Source of the DNA: Streptomyces sp. CGMCC 4.7035
Lineage (GTDB): Bacteria; Actinomycetota; Actinomycetes; Streptomycetales; Streptomycetaceae
Direction: 5' to 3'
Length of the DNA stretch: 64,000 nt
Assembly: GCF_031583065.1 (NCBI RefSeq)
Contig: NZ_CP134053.1
Coordinates: forward strand, 1,364,001 to 1,428,000
Shown here: in pieces, positions 1 to 9,683 of the stretch
Numbering within the stretch: the first letter of the stretch is position 1
How the letters are laid out: each line of letters starts with the position of its first letter
Translations under genes and position numbers: made by a program
Notes under the pieces: generated by a model
Told to the model about the DNA's origin: nothing
Database searches by the model: none
The model's input: only the letters and a program-made list of their open reading frames with translations

Positions 1-391
1 GGTAGCGTGCCGTGATCGAGCCGTGTCCTTATTCGGGCCAATCGGTCAAATCAGTCAACGCGTTCGATATGCGGACGGTTGAGTGTCGAAATACGTACAT
101 CCGGGTGGCTGAAATCAACAGTTCGGCATCGATGGGTGGAGATCTATTGCGCTGGCCGGTCAAGATCCACCATGCGTCCTTTCGTCACGCCTCCGCACAC
201 GGTCGATTACCGGCCGTTCTGCGTGTGCGCATCCGGATGTGCGCCCAGGAGGGACGGAGTGCCTGCCATCCGAATGACGTCACCCACCGCCGGGGTGGCG
301 TGATTGAGGGATATGCCGGTCAAACGATGATATTGACCGGTAACGGCAGCGCCCCGGCGCTGGAGGACGGCACACTCGGAGGAGGCACTCC
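1..391. other. Gene-free stretch upstream of the peptide transporter
   Basis: I see no convincing gene here; open frames crossing it lack codon bias and run into the lipoprotein gene in another frame. It carries a perfect inverted repeat (listed separately) and a second copy of its half-site CCGGTCAA at 156-163. It ends in a strong ribosome binding site, AGGAGG at about 379-384, for the gene starting at 392. It is probably the promoter and operator region of the transporter operon. Confidence 0.6.
316..340. promoter_or_regulatory. Perfect inverted repeat, candidate operator
   Basis: CCGGTCAA at 316-323 and TTGACCGG at 333-340 form an exact 8-bp inverted repeat with a 9-bp spacer, ending 51 bp before the lipoprotein start codon. 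Size and position suit a dimeric repressor. The same half-site recurs at 156-163. The cognate regulator is unknown. Confidence 0.45.
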
Positions 392-2014
392 ATGCGTGGA
401 GCCAGACACGCCAGATGGGCGGCGGGTGCGGCGGCGGCAGCGCTCGCGGCGGCCGCCTGCGGGGGAGGCGCGAGTGGCGGCAGCGGCTCCGGGGTGCTCA
501 GCTCCTCCTGGGGCGATCCGCAGAACCCGCTGGAGCCGTCCAACACCAACGAGGTCCAGGGCGGCAAGGTCCTCGACATGGTCTTCCGTGGGCTGAAGCA
601 CTACAACCCCAAGACCGGCGCGGCCGAGGACATGCTCGCCGAGAAGATCGCGACCTCCGACTCGCGGAACTTCACCATCACCGTCAAGGACGGCTGGACG
701 TTCAGCAACGGCGAGGCCGTCACCGCCAAGTCCTTCGTCGACGCCTGGAACTACGGCGCGAGCCTGAAGAACAACCAGAAGAACGCGTACTTCTTCGGAT
801 ACATCGAGGGGTACGACAAGGTGCACCCGGCCACCGGCACCCAGACAGCCGACACCCTCTCCGGACTCAAGGTGACCGGCCCCCGCACCTTCACCGTCAA
901 GCTCAACCAGAAGTTCTCGACGTTCCCCGACACCCTCGGTTACACGGCGTTCTCCCCGCTGCCCAGCGCGTTCTTCAGCGACCACGCGGCCTGGCTGAAG
1001 AAGCCCGTCGGCAACGGCCCGTACATGATCGACTCGTACACCAAGGGCTCGATGATGTCCCTCCGGAAGTGGGACGGCTATCCGGGCACGGACAAGGCGC
1101 AGAACGGCGGCGTCGACCTGAAGGTCTACACCGACAACAACACCGCCTACACCGACCTGATGGCCGGCAACCTCGACCTCGTCGACGACGTGCCCGCCGC
1201 GCAGCTCAAAAACGTCAAGGCCGACCTCGGCGACCGCTACATCAGCACCCCGGCCGGCATCATCCAGACCCTCGCCTTCCCCTACTACGACCCGAGCTGG
1301 AACAAGCCCGGCATGGAGAAGGTCCGCACCGGCCTGTCCATGGCGATCAACCGGGACCAGATCACCCGCACGATCTTCCAGAAGACCCGTACGCCCGCCA
1401 CCGACTGGACCTCCCCGGTCCTCGGCGCGGACGGCGGCTTCAAGGAAGGACTGTGCGGCGATGCCTGCACGTACAACCCGGACCAGGCCAAGAAGCTGAT
1501 CCAGGAGGGCGGCGGGCTGCCCGGCGGGCAGCTCAGGATCTCGTACAACGCGGACACCGGCTCGCACCGGGAGTGGGTGGACGCCGTCTGCAACTCGATC
1601 AACAACGCGCTCGGCAACGACAGGGCCTGCGTCGGCAACCCGTTCGGCACCTTCGCCGACTTCCGCAACCAGATCGGGCAGCACAAGATGCCGGGGCCGT
1701 TCCGGGCCGGCTGGCAGATGGACTACCCGCTCATCCAGAACTTCCTTCAGCCGCTCTACTACACGAACGCCTCCTCCAACGACGGCAAGTGGTCCAACAA
1801 GGACTTCGACCAGCTCGTCGACCGGGCGAACGCGGAGAGCGACACGGCCAAGGCCGTGGGGCTGTTCCAGCAGGCCGAGGAGGTCGTACGGGACAACATG
1901 GCCGCCATCCCGCTCTGGTACCAGAACGGCAGCGCCGGCTACTCCGACCGCCTCTCCAACGTGGCACTCAACCCGTTCAGCGTCCCCGTCTACAACGAGA
2001 TCAAGGTCGGCTGA
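392..2014 (+). CDS. Peptide ABC transporter substrate-binding lipoprotein
   Basis: A 540-residue extracytoplasmic solute-binding protein of family 5 (OppA/DppA type), which would capture oligopeptides outside the membrane and deliver them to the permeases encoded just downstream. The N-terminus has two arginines, an alanine-rich hydrophobic stretch and a lipobox-like AAAC with Cys23, so it should be lipid-anchored; a Gly/Ser linker follows. The length is normal for the family. The ATG at 392 is preceded by AGGAGG at good spacing. It heads a five-gene unit with short gaps or overlaps. The peptide specificity cannot be read from the sequence. Confidence 0.93.
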   Translation: MRGARHARWAAGAAAAALAAAACGGGASGGSGSGVLSSSWGDPQNPLEPSNTNEVQGGKVLDMVFRGLKHYNPKTGAAEDMLAEKIATSDSRNFTITVKDGWTFSNGEAVTAKSFVDAWNYGASLKNNQKNAYFFGYIEGYDKVHPATGTQTADTLSGLKVTGPRTFTVKLNQKFSTFPDTLGYTAFSPLPSAFFSDHAAWLKKPVGNGPYMIDSYTKGSMMSLRKWDGYPGTDKAQNGGVDLKVYTDNNTAYTDLMAGNLDLVDDVPAAQLKNVKADLGDRYISTPAGIIQTLAFPYYDPSWNKPGMEKVRTGLSMAINRDQITRTIFQKTRTPATDWTSPVLGADGGFKEGLCGDACTYNPDQAKKLIQEGGGLPGGQLRISYNADTGSHREWVDAVCNSINNALGNDRACVGNPFGTFADFRNQIGQHKMPGPFRAGWQMDYPLIQNFLQPLYYTNASSNDGKWSNKDFDQLVDRANAESDTAKAVGLFQQAEEVVRDNMAAIPLWYQNGSAGYSDRLSNVALNPFSVPVYNEIKVG

Positions 2015-2047
2015 ACCCCACGGCTGCCCGCTACCCCCGGAGCCCCC

Positions 2048-2971
2048 ATGGGACGGTACGTCATCCGGCGTCTGCTGCAGATGATCCCGGTCTTCCTCGG
2101 CGCCACCCTGCTCATCTTCCTGATGGTGAACGTGATGGGCGACCCCATCGCGGGCCTGTGCGGCGAGCGGCAGTGCGACACCGCCACGGCGGCCCAGCTG
2201 CGCCGGGAGTTCGGCCTCGATAAGCCCGTGTGGCAGCAGTACCTGACATACATGGGCAACGTCTTCACCGGCGACTTCGGCACCGCGTTCAACGGACAGA
2301 AGGTCACCGAGCTGATGGCGACGGCCTTCCCGGTCACCATCCGGCTCACGATCGTCGCGATCCTCTTCGAGATCGTCATCGGGATCGTGCTCGGCGTGGT
2401 CACCGGTCTGCGCCGCGGGCGGCCCGTCGACACCTCGGTCCTGCTGCTCACCCTCGTCGTGATCTCGGTGCCGACCTTCGTCACCGGTCTGCTGCTCCAG
2501 CTGCTGCTCGGCGTCGAGTGGGGCTGGGTGCGGCCGTCGGTGTCCCCGGAGGCACCCTTCGACGAGCTGATCGTCCCCGGGCTCGTCCTCGCGTCCGTCT
2601 CCCTCGCCTACGTCACCCGGCTGACCCGGACCTCCATCGCCGAGAACAAACGGTCCGACTACGTCCGCACGGCCGTCGCCAAGGGGCTGCCGCGCCGTCG
2701 GGTGATCACCCGGCATCTGCTGCGCAACTCGCTCATCCCCGTCGTCACCTTCATCGGCACCGACATCGGCGCCCTCATGGGCGGCGCGATCGTCACCGAG
2801 CGGATCTTCAACATCCACGGCGTCGGCTTCCAGCTCTACCAGGGGATCCTGCGGCAGAACACCCAGACCGTGGTCGGCTTCGTGACCGTGCTCGTCCTCG
2901 TCTTCCTGGTCGCCAACCTGCTCGTCGACCTTCTGTACGCCGTACTCGACCCGAGGATCCGCTATGCCTGA
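2048..2971 (+). CDS. Peptide ABC transporter permease (DppB/OppB type)
   Basis: A 307-residue inner-membrane permease with six hydrophobic segments. The N-terminus (MGRYVIRRLLQMIPVF) is typical of DppB/OppB proteins, and a BPD_transp_1 domain follows. The EAA-type cytoplasmic loop lies near VRTAVAKGLPRRR, where the ATPase would dock. It starts 33 bp after the lipoprotein gene, with GGAG before the ATG, and its stop overlaps the next permease gene by 8 bp, so the two are probably translationally coupled. It should pair with the DppC-type protein to form the pore. Confidence 0.93.
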   Translation: MGRYVIRRLLQMIPVFLGATLLIFLMVNVMGDPIAGLCGERQCDTATAAQLRREFGLDKPVWQQYLTYMGNVFTGDFGTAFNGQKVTELMATAFPVTIRLTIVAILFEIVIGIVLGVVTGLRRGRPVDTSVLLLTLVVISVPTFVTGLLLQLLLGVEWGWVRPSVSPEAPFDELIVPGLVLASVSLAYVTRLTRTSIAENKRSDYVRTAVAKGLPRRRVITRHLLRNSLIPVVTFIGTDIGALMGGAIVTERIFNIHGVGFQLYQGILRQNTQTVVGFVTVLVLVFLVANLLVDLLYAVLDPRIRYA

Positions 2972-3944
2972 GCAGCCGTACCAGCGCGAGGGCGCGGTCG
3001 CCGGGACCGGCATGGGCGGCGCGATGGACCTCGCGGCGAGCGAGGCGACCACGCTGGAGAAGACTCCCGGTGGACCGGAGGGCACGGGCCCGGAGCGCAA
3101 GCCGCGCAGCCTCTGGTCCGACGCCTGGCACGACCTGTGCCGCAACCCCGTCTTCGTCGTCTCCGGACTGGTGATCGTCTTCCTTGTCGTCATCTCGATC
3201 TGGCCGTCCCTGATCGCTACCGGCAATCCCCTCAAGTGCGACCTCGCCAAGGCCCAGGAGGGTCCCCAGCCCGGGCATCCGTTCGGATACGACGGCCAGG
3301 GCTGCGACGTCTACACCCGCACCGTCTACGGCGCCCGTACATCGGTCACGGTCGGCGTCTGCGCCACGCTCGGTGTCGCGGTGCTCGGCTCGATCCTGGG
3401 CGGGCTCGCCGGGTTCTTCGGCCGGGGGTGGGACTCGATCCTGTCCCGGACGACCGACATCTTCTTCGCCATCCCGGTCGTCCTCGGCGGTCTGGTCCTG
3501 CTCTCGGTGGTGACCAGCAACACGGTCTGGCCGGTCGTCGGGTTCATGGTGCTGCTCGGCTGGCCGCAGATCTCCCGCATCGCCCGCGGCTCGGTCATCA
3601 CCGCCAAACAGAACGACTATGTGCAGGCGGCGCGCGCACTCGGCGCCTCGAACACCCGCATCCTGCTGCGGCACATCGCACCCAACGCGGTCGCACCGGT
3701 GATCGTCGTGGCGACCATCGCGCTCGGCACGTACATCGCGCTGGAGGCGACCCTGTCGTATCTCGGCGTCGGGCTGAAGCCGCCGAGCGTGTCCTGGGGG
3801 ATCGACATCTCCGCCGCCTCTCCTTACATCCGCAACGCCCCCCACGCGTTGCTGTGGCCCTCCGGCGCCCTCGCGATCACCGTGCTCGCGTTCATCATGC
3901 TCGGCGACGCGGTGCGCGACGCCCTCGACCCGAAGCTGAGGTGA
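2964..3944 (+). CDS. Peptide ABC transporter permease (DppC/OppC type)
   Basis: A 326-residue permease and the second half of the transporter channel. A polar cytoplasmic N-terminus of about 55 residues precedes the first membrane span, as in OppC/DppC proteins, and five further segments follow. The EAA loop reads YVQAARALGASNTRILLRHI. The start overlaps the end of the preceding permease by 8 bp and its own stop overlaps the GTG of the following ATPase gene, which supports one operon. Length and topology are normal. Confidence 0.92.
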   Translation: MPEQPYQREGAVAGTGMGGAMDLAASEATTLEKTPGGPEGTGPERKPRSLWSDAWHDLCRNPVFVVSGLVIVFLVVISIWPSLIATGNPLKCDLAKAQEGPQPGHPFGYDGQGCDVYTRTVYGARTSVTVGVCATLGVAVLGSILGGLAGFFGRGWDSILSRTTDIFFAIPVVLGGLVLLSVVTSNTVWPVVGFMVLLGWPQISRIARGSVITAKQNDYVQAARALGASNTRILLRHIAPNAVAPVIVVATIALGTYIALEATLSYLGVGLKPPSVSWGIDISAASPYIRNAPHALLWPSGALAITVLAFIMLGDAVRDALDPKLR

Positions 3945-4924
3945 CGGCCGTGCTGCTGGAAGTGCGCGACCTGCACGTGGAGTTCCGGACCCGGGACGGG
4001 ATCGCCAAGGCCGTGGGCGGCGTCAGCTACGGCGTGGACGCGGGCGAGACGCTCGCCGTGCTCGGCGAGTCCGGCTCCGGTAAGTCCGTCACCGCGCAGG
4101 CCGTCATGGGGATCCTCGACATGCCTCCCGGCCGGATCACCGGCGGCGAGATCCTCTTCCAAGGGCAGGACCTGCTCCGGCTGAAAGAAGAGGAGCGGCG
4201 CAGGATCCGCGGCGCGCAGATGGCGATGATCTTCCAGGACGCGCTGTCCTCGTTGAACCCCGTGCTCTCCGTCGGCGACCAGCTCGGCGAGATGTTCGTC
4301 GTGCACCGGGGCATGTCGAAGAAGGACGCGCGCGCCAAGGCCGTCGACCTCATGGACCGGGTGCGGATCCCGGCCGCCGCGCAGCGCGTGCGCGACTATC
4401 CGCACCAGTTCTCCGGCGGTATGCGCCAGCGCATCATGATCGCCATGGCGCTGGCGCTGGAGCCCGCGCTGATCATCGCCGACGAGCCCACCACCGCCCT
4501 CGACGTCACCGTCCAGGCCCAGGTCATGGACCTGCTCGCGGAATTGCAGCGCGAGTACCGCATGGGCCTCGTCCTCATCACCCATGACCTCGGCGTCGTC
4601 GCGGACGTCGCCGACCGGATCGCCGTCATGTACGCGGGCCGGATCGTCGAGTCCGCCCCCGTGCACGACATCTACAAGGCGCCCGCACACCCCTATACGC
4701 GGGGCCTGCTCGACTCCATCCCGCGGCTCGACCGGAAGGGCAAGGAGCTCTATGCCATCAAGGGCCTGCCGCCGAATCTCATGAACATCCCGCCGGGCTG
4801 TGCCTTCCACCCGCGCTGCCCCATGGCCCAGGACGTGTGCCGGACCGATGTGCCCCCGCTCTACGAGGTCTCCGACGACCGGGTGAGCGCCTGCCACTTC
4901 TGGAGGGAGTGCCTGCATGGCTGA
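3941..4924 (+). CDS. Peptide ABC transporter ATP-binding protein (DppD/OppD type)
   Basis: A 327-residue ATPase that would energise the transporter. Walker A GESGSGKS is at about residues 42-49, the ABC signature is FSGGMRQR, Walker B is [12 protein letters not shown], and the switch histidine is in LITHDLG. The C-terminal oligopeptide/dipeptide ATPase extension is present, with cysteines in GCAFHPRCP and further Cys downstream. I chose the GTG at 3941, which overlaps the upstream stop as GTGA; a second GTG at 3950 is possible. The frame is open much further upstream but that part lies inside the permease gene. It overlaps the next gene by 8 bp. Confidence 0.92.
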   Translation: MTAVLLEVRDLHVEFRTRDGIAKAVGGVSYGVDAGETLAVLGESGSGKSVTAQAVMGILDMPPGRITGGEILFQGQDLLRLKEEERRRIRGAQMAMIFQDALSSLNPVLSVGDQLGEMFVVHRGMSKKDARAKAVDLMDRVRIPAAAQRVRDYPHQFSGGMRQRIMIAMALALEPALIIADEPTTALDVTVQAQVMDLLAELQREYRMGLVLITHDLGVVADVADRIAVMYAGRIVESAPVHDIYKAPAHPYTRGLLDSIPRLDRKGKELYAIKGLPPNLMNIPPGCAFHPRCPMAQDVCRTDVPPLYEVSDDRVSACHFWRECLHG

Positions 4925-5999
4925 GCCGATTCTTGAGGTCAGCGGGCTGGTCAAGCACTACCCGCTCACCCGGGGGATCCTCTTCAAGAAGCAGATCGGC
5001 GCGGTCAGGGCGGTCGACGGCGTCGACTTCACCCTCGGTCGGGGCGAAACCCTCGGCATCGTCGGCGAGTCCGGCTGCGGCAAGTCGACGGTCGCGAGGA
5101 TGCTGGTCAATCTGGAGAAGCCGACGGCCGGTTCGATCCGGTACAAGGGCGAGGACATCACCAGGCTCTCCGGACGCGCCCTGAAGTCCGTGCGGCGCAA
5201 CATCCAGATGGTGTTCCAGGACCCGTACACCTCCCTCAACCCCCGCATGACCGTGGGCGACATCATCGGGGAGCCGTACGAGATCCATCCCGAGGTGGCA
5301 CCCAAGGGCGACCGGCGCCGACGGGTGCGGGAGCTGCTCGACGTGGTCGGGCTCAACCCCGAGTTCATCAACCGCTATCCGCACCAGTTCTCCGGCGGCC
5401 AGCGCCAACGCATCGGAATCGCACGGGGTCTGGCGCTGCGCCCGGAGATCATCGTCGCCGACGAACCGGTGTCCGCCCTCGACGTGTCCGTGCAGGCCCA
5501 GGTGGTCAACCTGCTGGAGAAACTCCAGAGCGAGTTCGGCCTGGCGTACGTGTTCATCGCGCACGACCTGTCGATCGTGCGGCACATCTCCGACCGGGTC
5601 GGGGTGATGTACCTGGGGCGGATCATGGAGATCGGCAGGGACGCGGAGATCTACGACCATCCGACGCACCCTTATACCCAGGCCCTGTTGTCCGCCGTGC
5701 CGGTGCCCGACCCGGGGGCGCGCCGGCGCCGGGAGCGGATCATCCTGAGCGGTGACGTGCCGTCCCCGATGGACATCCCCTCCGGCTGCCGTTTCCGTAC
5801 GCGCTGCTGGAAGGCGCGGGAGCGGTGCGCTCTGGAGGTGCCGCCGCTCGCGGTGCCCGAGGAGTTCCGTCCGGCCGCGGGGCCGGCCGCCCACGACTCG
5901 GCGTGCCTCTTCGCGGAGGACAAGCCCATGGTGCCCGCGCAGGAACGGCCCGAAGAGCCGCCGCCCGCAGAGGAGGTGCGGCCCGATGAGTCTGCATAA
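4917..5999 (+). CDS. Peptide ABC transporter ATP-binding protein (DppF/OppF type)
   Basis: A 360-residue ATPase, the second nucleotide-binding subunit of the transporter. It has Walker [10 protein letters not shown] near residue 50, signature FSGGQRQR, Walker [13 protein letters not shown] and the C-terminal oligopeptide extension ([11 protein letters not shown], then [10 protein letters not shown]). The C-terminus carries an extra acidic and proline-rich tail of about 25 residues beyond the usual end. The ATG overlaps the previous stop by 8 bp with a GGAGGGAG-type binding site upstream. It is the last gene of the operon and is followed by a strong hairpin. Confidence 0.92.
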   Translation: MAEPILEVSGLVKHYPLTRGILFKKQIGAVRAVDGVDFTLGRGETLGIVGESGCGKSTVARMLVNLEKPTAGSIRYKGEDITRLSGRALKSVRRNIQMVFQDPYTSLNPRMTVGDIIGEPYEIHPEVAPKGDRRRRVRELLDVVGLNPEFINRYPHQFSGGQRQRIGIARGLALRPEIIVADEPVSALDVSVQAQVVNLLEKLQSEFGLAYVFIAHDLSIVRHISDRVGVMYLGRIMEIGRDAEIYDHPTHPYTQALLSAVPVPDPGARRRRERIILSGDVPSPMDIPSGCRFRTRCWKARERCALEVPPLAVPEEFRPAAGPAAHDSACLFAEDKPMVPAQERPEEPPPAEEVRPDESA

Positions 6000-6107
6000 G
6001 CACACAAACGCACACGAAGCTCGTTAACACGCAGGCAACTCGGCCGACGCGGTTCCGATATACGGACGCAGGAGAGTGAACAGCGTACGGCCGTGCGGGT
6101 GCCGTAA

Positions 6108-6141
6108 ACGGGCCGGGGCGCGCCATGTCGCCCCGGCCCGT
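6108..6141. terminator. Hairpin between convergent genes
   Basis: A 13-bp perfect GC stem (ACGGGCCGGGGCG and its complement) with an 8-nt loop sits between the end of the transporter operon (5999) and the end of the peptidase gene (6152). It could stop transcription from both sides. There is no long U-tract, as is common in Streptomyces. Confidence 0.75.
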
Positions 6142-6151
6142 TGCCGTGGGC

Positions 6152-8272
6152 TCAGCCCAGTTTCAGAGCGCGGCGCAGGAAGTCCAGCTGGAGCAGCAGC
6201 AGGTTCTCGGCGACCGCTTCCTGGGGGGTCATGTGCGTGACCCCGGACAGCGGCAGCACCTCGTGCGGGCGGCCCGCGGCCAGTAGGGCCGAGGACAGGC
6301 GCAGGGAGTGGGCCACCACCACGTTGTCGTCCGCCAGACCGTGGATGATCATCATCGGGCGGGCGGGGTCGGCGGCGTCCACCAGGCCCGCGTCGTCGAT
6401 CAGGGAGTTGCGGCGGTAAACATCGGGCTGCCGGCCCGGGTGCCCCAGGTAACGCTCCTGGTAGTGGGTGTCGTACAGCCGCAGATCCGTCACCGGTGCG
6501 CCGACCACGGCCGCGTGGAAGACGTCCGGGCGGCGCAGTGTCGCGAGCGCCGCCAGATAGCCTCCGAAGGACCAGCCGCGGATCGCGACCCGGTTCAGGT
6601 CGAGGGGGAAGTCGCCGGCCAGGGCGTGCAGCGCGTCGACCTGGTCCTGGAGCACGACCGCCGCGAGGTCGTCCTTGACCGACTTCTCCCAGGCGGGGGA
6701 GCGACCCGGGGTGCCCCGCCCGTCCGCGACGATCACCGCGAAGCCCTGGTCCGCGAACCACTGCGAGGTCAGGTGCGGGTTGTGCGCGGCCACCACGCGC
6801 TGGCCGTGCGGGCCGCCGTAGGGATCCATGAGGACGGGGAGGGAGGTGTCACCGTCGTAGTCCGTAGGCATAAGCACGGCGCACGGGATTCGGCGTGCGC
6901 CCCCCTGTGTGAGCGTCACGCGCGGGGACAAACCGGGATGTTCCGCATGCGACGCCACAGTCGCCGCGCGCTTTCCCTCGTGCAGCACCTGGGCCTGAGC
7001 GCCCGGGCGGGCGAGCGCGGAGGAGACGAGTACGGTCACGCCCCCGGCACGCACCGCCGAGTGCACGCCGGGCTCCTGCGAGACGCGCTCCATGCCGAGC
7101 TCGTTGACGCGGTAGACATGGACCTCGCCGACCTCCGGATCGGCGGCGGCCTCGCCGGCCGACGCCGCGACCAGCACATCGTCGTCGGACACGTCGAGCA
7201 CCGCCCGCACGTGCAACTGCGGTCCTGTCAACGGTCGTTCACCGACCGTGAGCACCCGCGCGCCACCCTCGTCGGCGATCCGCACCAGCTGTCCGGAGGG
7301 GCTCCAGCACGGCACACCGGCGAAAAGTTCAAGCCAATGTGGATCTTCATCCGCGTGCACCATGCGGGTCGCCCCGTTGTCCGGGTCCACGGCCAGGAAC
7401 AGTTGGCTGCGCTGGTCGCGCGCCTGCACCAGAATCAGCGGCGCACCCGCCGCTGACCAGTGCACACGCGCCAGATACGGATAGCGGGACCGGTCCCAGG
7501 CAACCTCTGTCCGGGTTCCGTCGAGACTCAGGACGAACAGGCGTACGTCCGCGTTGTCGGTGCCCGCGGCCGGATACGCGACCGGTTGCGGCTCCCGATC
7601 CGGGTGCGCCGGATCGGAGATCCACCACCGGCGCACCGGTGCGTCGTCCACGCGCGCCACCAGCAGCCGGTCGGACTCCGGCGACCACCAAAAGCCCCGC
7701 GAACGCCCCATCTCCTCGGCCGCGATGAACTCGGCCAATCCATAGGAGACCGATTCCGACTCCCCCTCGGCCAGCGCCCGGTCGCCCTCGCCCTCGGCAC
7801 CCACCACGCGCAGGGCGCCGCGGGTGACGTACGCGATGTGCCGTCCGTCGGGGGCCGGACGTGGGTCGATCACCGGGCCCGGGACGGGCAGTTCGCGTGC
7901 CGTGCCTGCGCGCAGCTCCGCCGTGAAAAGCCGCCCTGACAAGGCGAAGGCCGCCAACTCCACGGCGGTGTCGGTGGCGTAGCCGACGATGCCGGCGCCG
8001 CCCTCGCGGCTGCGCTCGCGGCGGGCGCGCTCCTCGGGCGGCAACTGCTCGACGGCGCCCCCGAGCAGCGCCCCCGGATCGGCCGCCGGGCGCTCCGTGC
8101 CGTCCGCCACATCGAGGACCCACAACTGGTGCGCGCGGTCCGTCCCGGACGCGGAGCGCAGGAACGCGACACGGGAACCGTCGGGCGCGACGCTGAACGC
8201 GCGCGGCGCGCCCAGCGTGAACCGCTGGGTCCGCGCGTGCCGTCGGGGGAAGGAAGCAGGCTCGGTCATCAT
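6152..8272 (-). CDS. S9 family peptidase (dipeptidyl peptidase IV-like)
   Basis: A 706-residue serine peptidase of the prolyl oligopeptidase/DPP IV family. The N-terminal part is a DPP IV-type beta-propeller and the last 260 residues or so are the alpha/beta hydrolase domain. The nucleophile is in GWSFGGY (Ser568); the Asp and His of the triad fit HGLADDNVV and SGVTHMTP. A conserved acidic pair (AAEE) matches the DPP IV motif that binds the substrate N-terminus. No signal peptide is visible, so it is probably cytoplasmic and may trim imported peptides, which fits its position beside the transporter. The start is ATGATG at 8272/8269; the open frame to 8482 is an extension without a site. Confidence 0.88.
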   Translation of the reverse strand: MMTEPASFPRRHARTQRFTLGAPRAFSVAPDGSRVAFLRSASGTDRAHQLWVLDVADGTERPAADPGALLGGAVEQLPPEERARRERSREGGAGIVGYATDTAVELAAFALSGRLFTAELRAGTARELPVPGPVIDPRPAPDGRHIAYVTRGALRVVGAEGEGDRALAEGESESVSYGLAEFIAAEEMGRSRGFWWSPESDRLLVARVDDAPVRRWWISDPAHPDREPQPVAYPAAGTDNADVRLFVLSLDGTRTEVAWDRSRYPYLARVHWSAAGAPLILVQARDQRSQLFLAVDPDNGATRMVHADEDPHWLELFAGVPCWSPSGQLVRIADEGGARVLTVGERPLTGPQLHVRAVLDVSDDDVLVAASAGEAAADPEVGEVHVYRVNELGMERVSQEPGVHSAVRAGGVTVLVSSALARPGAQAQVLHEGKRAATVASHAEHPGLSPRVTLTQGGARRIPCAVLMPTDYDGDTSLPVLMDPYGGPHGQRVVAAHNPHLTSQWFADQGFAVIVADGRGTPGRSPAWEKSVKDDLAAVVLQDQVDALHALAGDFPLDLNRVAIRGWSFGGYLAALATLRRPDVFHAAVVGAPVTDLRLYDTHYQERYLGHPGRQPDVYRRNSLIDDAGLVDAADPARPMMIIHGLADDNVVVAHSLRLSSALLAAGRPHEVLPLSGVTHMTPQEAVAENLLLLQLDFLRRALKLG

Positions 8273-8347
8273 GCCCCGACCATATTGGCCATGCGCCCCC
8301 TTGTGCGGCAGTGCGCCGATCGATGCGCACGTACGGAAAGTTATGAT

Positions 8348-8362
8348 CACTAGCGCATAGTG
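8348..8362. promoter_or_regulatory. Short inverted repeat in a divergent promoter region
   Basis: CACTA at 8348-8352 and TAGTG at 8358-8362 form a perfect 5-bp inverted repeat. It lies between the divergent peptidase gene and the small membrane protein gene, overlapping the end of a TATGAT hexamer (8342-8347) that could be a -10 element. It is short enough to be chance. Confidence 0.25.
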
Positions 8363-8475
8363 GGTATGAACCCGCTGGCATCCGGGTGGATTTATCTGTG
8401 TGGATGTTTCCGTCCGGACGTTGCCCCCATAGTCCGACCCCCCGCGTCCCTGTGGATCTTTGGAGGTGAGCCGCC

Positions 8476-8670
8476 GTGGCACTCTCGATTTCGGCGGTGG
8501 TGCTGCTGGCGATCATCGTCTTCCTGTTGATCAAGAAGTCAGGGCTGAAGGCCGGGCACGCGGTCGTGTGCATGCTGCTCGGGTTCTACCTCGCCTCGTC
8601 GACGGTCGCTCCCACGATCAGCGACCTCACGACGAACATCGCGGGGATGATCGGAAGCATCAAGTTCTGA
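8476..8670 (+). CDS. Small membrane protein of unknown function
   Basis: A 64-residue protein with two hydrophobic segments, roughly residues 3-20 and 26-45, separated by a basic turn (KKSGLKAGH). The C-terminus is polar. The GTG at 8476 is preceded by GGAGGTGAG at ideal spacing, which makes translation convincing despite the small size. I recall similar short proteins next to mshB in other Streptomyces, but I cannot name a function. It is 50 bp upstream of mshB in the same direction and may share a transcript. Confidence 0.75.
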   Translation: MALSISAVVLLAIIVFLLIKKSGLKAGHAVVCMLLGFYLASSTVAPTISDLTTNIAGMIGSIKF

Positions 8671-8720
8671 CCTGCACCTCGTAGGGTCTGCGGCGCCGGT
8701 CGCCTCGTAGGGTGGGTCCC

Positions 8721-9683
8721 ATGAAGGATCTACCCGACCGGCGTCTGCTGCTGGTGCACGCGCACCCGGACGACGAGTCGATCAACAACGGCGCGACCAT
8801 GGCCAAGTACGCGGCCGAGGGCGCCCGTGTGACGCTGGTGACCTGCACCCTCGGCGAGGAGGGCGAGGTCATCCCGCCCGCGCTCGCGCACCTCGCGCCC
8901 GACCGCGACGACGCGCTGGGCCCGCACCGCGTCGGCGAGCTGGCCGCCGCCATGGCGGAACTCGGCGTCAGCGACCACCGCTTCCTGGGCGGTCCCGGCC
9001 GCTACCGCGACTCCGGGATGATGGGCGCCCCGCAGAACCACCGGCCGGGCGCCTTCTGGTCCGCCGACCTCGACGAGGCGGCCGGCCACCTGGTGGCGGT
9101 CGTCCGCGAGGTACGGCCACAGGTCCTCATCACCTATGACCCGAACGGCGGCTACGGCCACCCGGACCACATCCAGGCCCACCGCGTCGCCATGCGCGCC
9201 GCCGAGCTGGCCGCCGACCCCGGTTTCCGCCCGGACCTCGGCGCGCCCTGGGAGATCGCCAAGATCTACTGGAACCGGGTGCCGCGCCCCGTCGCGGAGT
9301 CCGCGTTCGGGCGCCTGCGCGAGGTGCTGGACAAGACGCCCTTCGCCAAGGCCGGATCCGTCGACGACGTCCCCGGAGTGGTCGACGACCCGGTGATCAC
9401 CACGGAGATCGACGGCGCGGCGTTCGCCGTCGCGAAGGCCTCGGCGATGCGGGCACACGTGACGCAGATCGAGGTCGCCGAGCCGTGGTTCGCGCTCTCC
9501 AACGCACTGGCGCAGCCGCTGCTCACCACCGAGTACTACGAGTTGGTGCGCGGCGAGCGGAGCGAGACGGGGGTCCCCTCGGCCGGAGGCCGGGGGAGCG
9601 GCGAGACGGGAATCCCCTCGGCCGGGGGCCGGGTGAGCGCCGACCCCCGCGAGACGGATCTGTTCCAAGGAGTGGCCCCATGA
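8721..9683 (+). CDS. mshB: Mycothiol biosynthesis deacetylase MshB
   Basis: A 320-residue zinc deacetylase of the PIG-L/LmbE family. It removes the acetyl group from GlcNAc-inositol, the second committed step of mycothiol synthesis. The zinc site is clear: HAHPDDE near the N-terminus (His, Asp) and [12 protein letters not shown] in the middle (His). The ATG at 8721 lies just before the conserved start; an in-frame GTG at 8712 is an alternative. The last 40 residues are odd: two tandem 13-residue copies of ETG(V/I)PSAGGR lie beyond the catalytic domain (see repeat). The stop overlaps the next gene as ATGA. Confidence 0.93.
   Translation: MKDLPDRRLLLVHAHPDDESINNGATMAKYAAEGARVTLVTCTLGEEGEVIPPALAHLAPDRDDALGPHRVGELAAAMAELGVSDHRFLGGPGRYRDSGMMGAPQNHRPGAFWSADLDEAAGHLVAVVREVRPQVLITYDPNGGYGHPDHIQAHRVAMRAAELAADPGFRPDLGAPWEIAKIYWNRVPRPVAESAFGRLREVLDKTPFAKAGSVDDVPGVVDDPVITTEIDGAAFAVAKASAMRAHVTQIEVAEPWFALSNALAQPLLTTEYYELVRGERSETGVPSAGGRGSGETGIPSAGGRVSADPRETDLFQGVAP
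9562..9639 (+). repeat. 39-bp tandem repeat inside the end of mshB
   Basis: Two consecutive 39-bp copies (9562-9600 and 9601-9639) differ at only a few bases and keep the reading frame. Each contains a GC palindrome of the GGTCCCCTCGGCC...GGCCGGGGGA kind, resembling the intergenic Streptomyces mini-repeats at 10228 and 23198. They add 26 residues to MshB. Confidence 0.8.

Noticed and set aside
12..596. Open frame crossing the start of the lipoprotein gene
   Set aside because: No binding site, no codon bias in its first half, and it overlaps the clearly real lipoprotein gene in another frame.
320..3250. Long minus-strand open frame (976 codons) opposite the transporter genes
   Set aside because: It is the GC-rich shadow of the real plus-strand genes: it crosses gene boundaries, has Arg/Val/Glu-biased nonsense composition and no recognisable domain.
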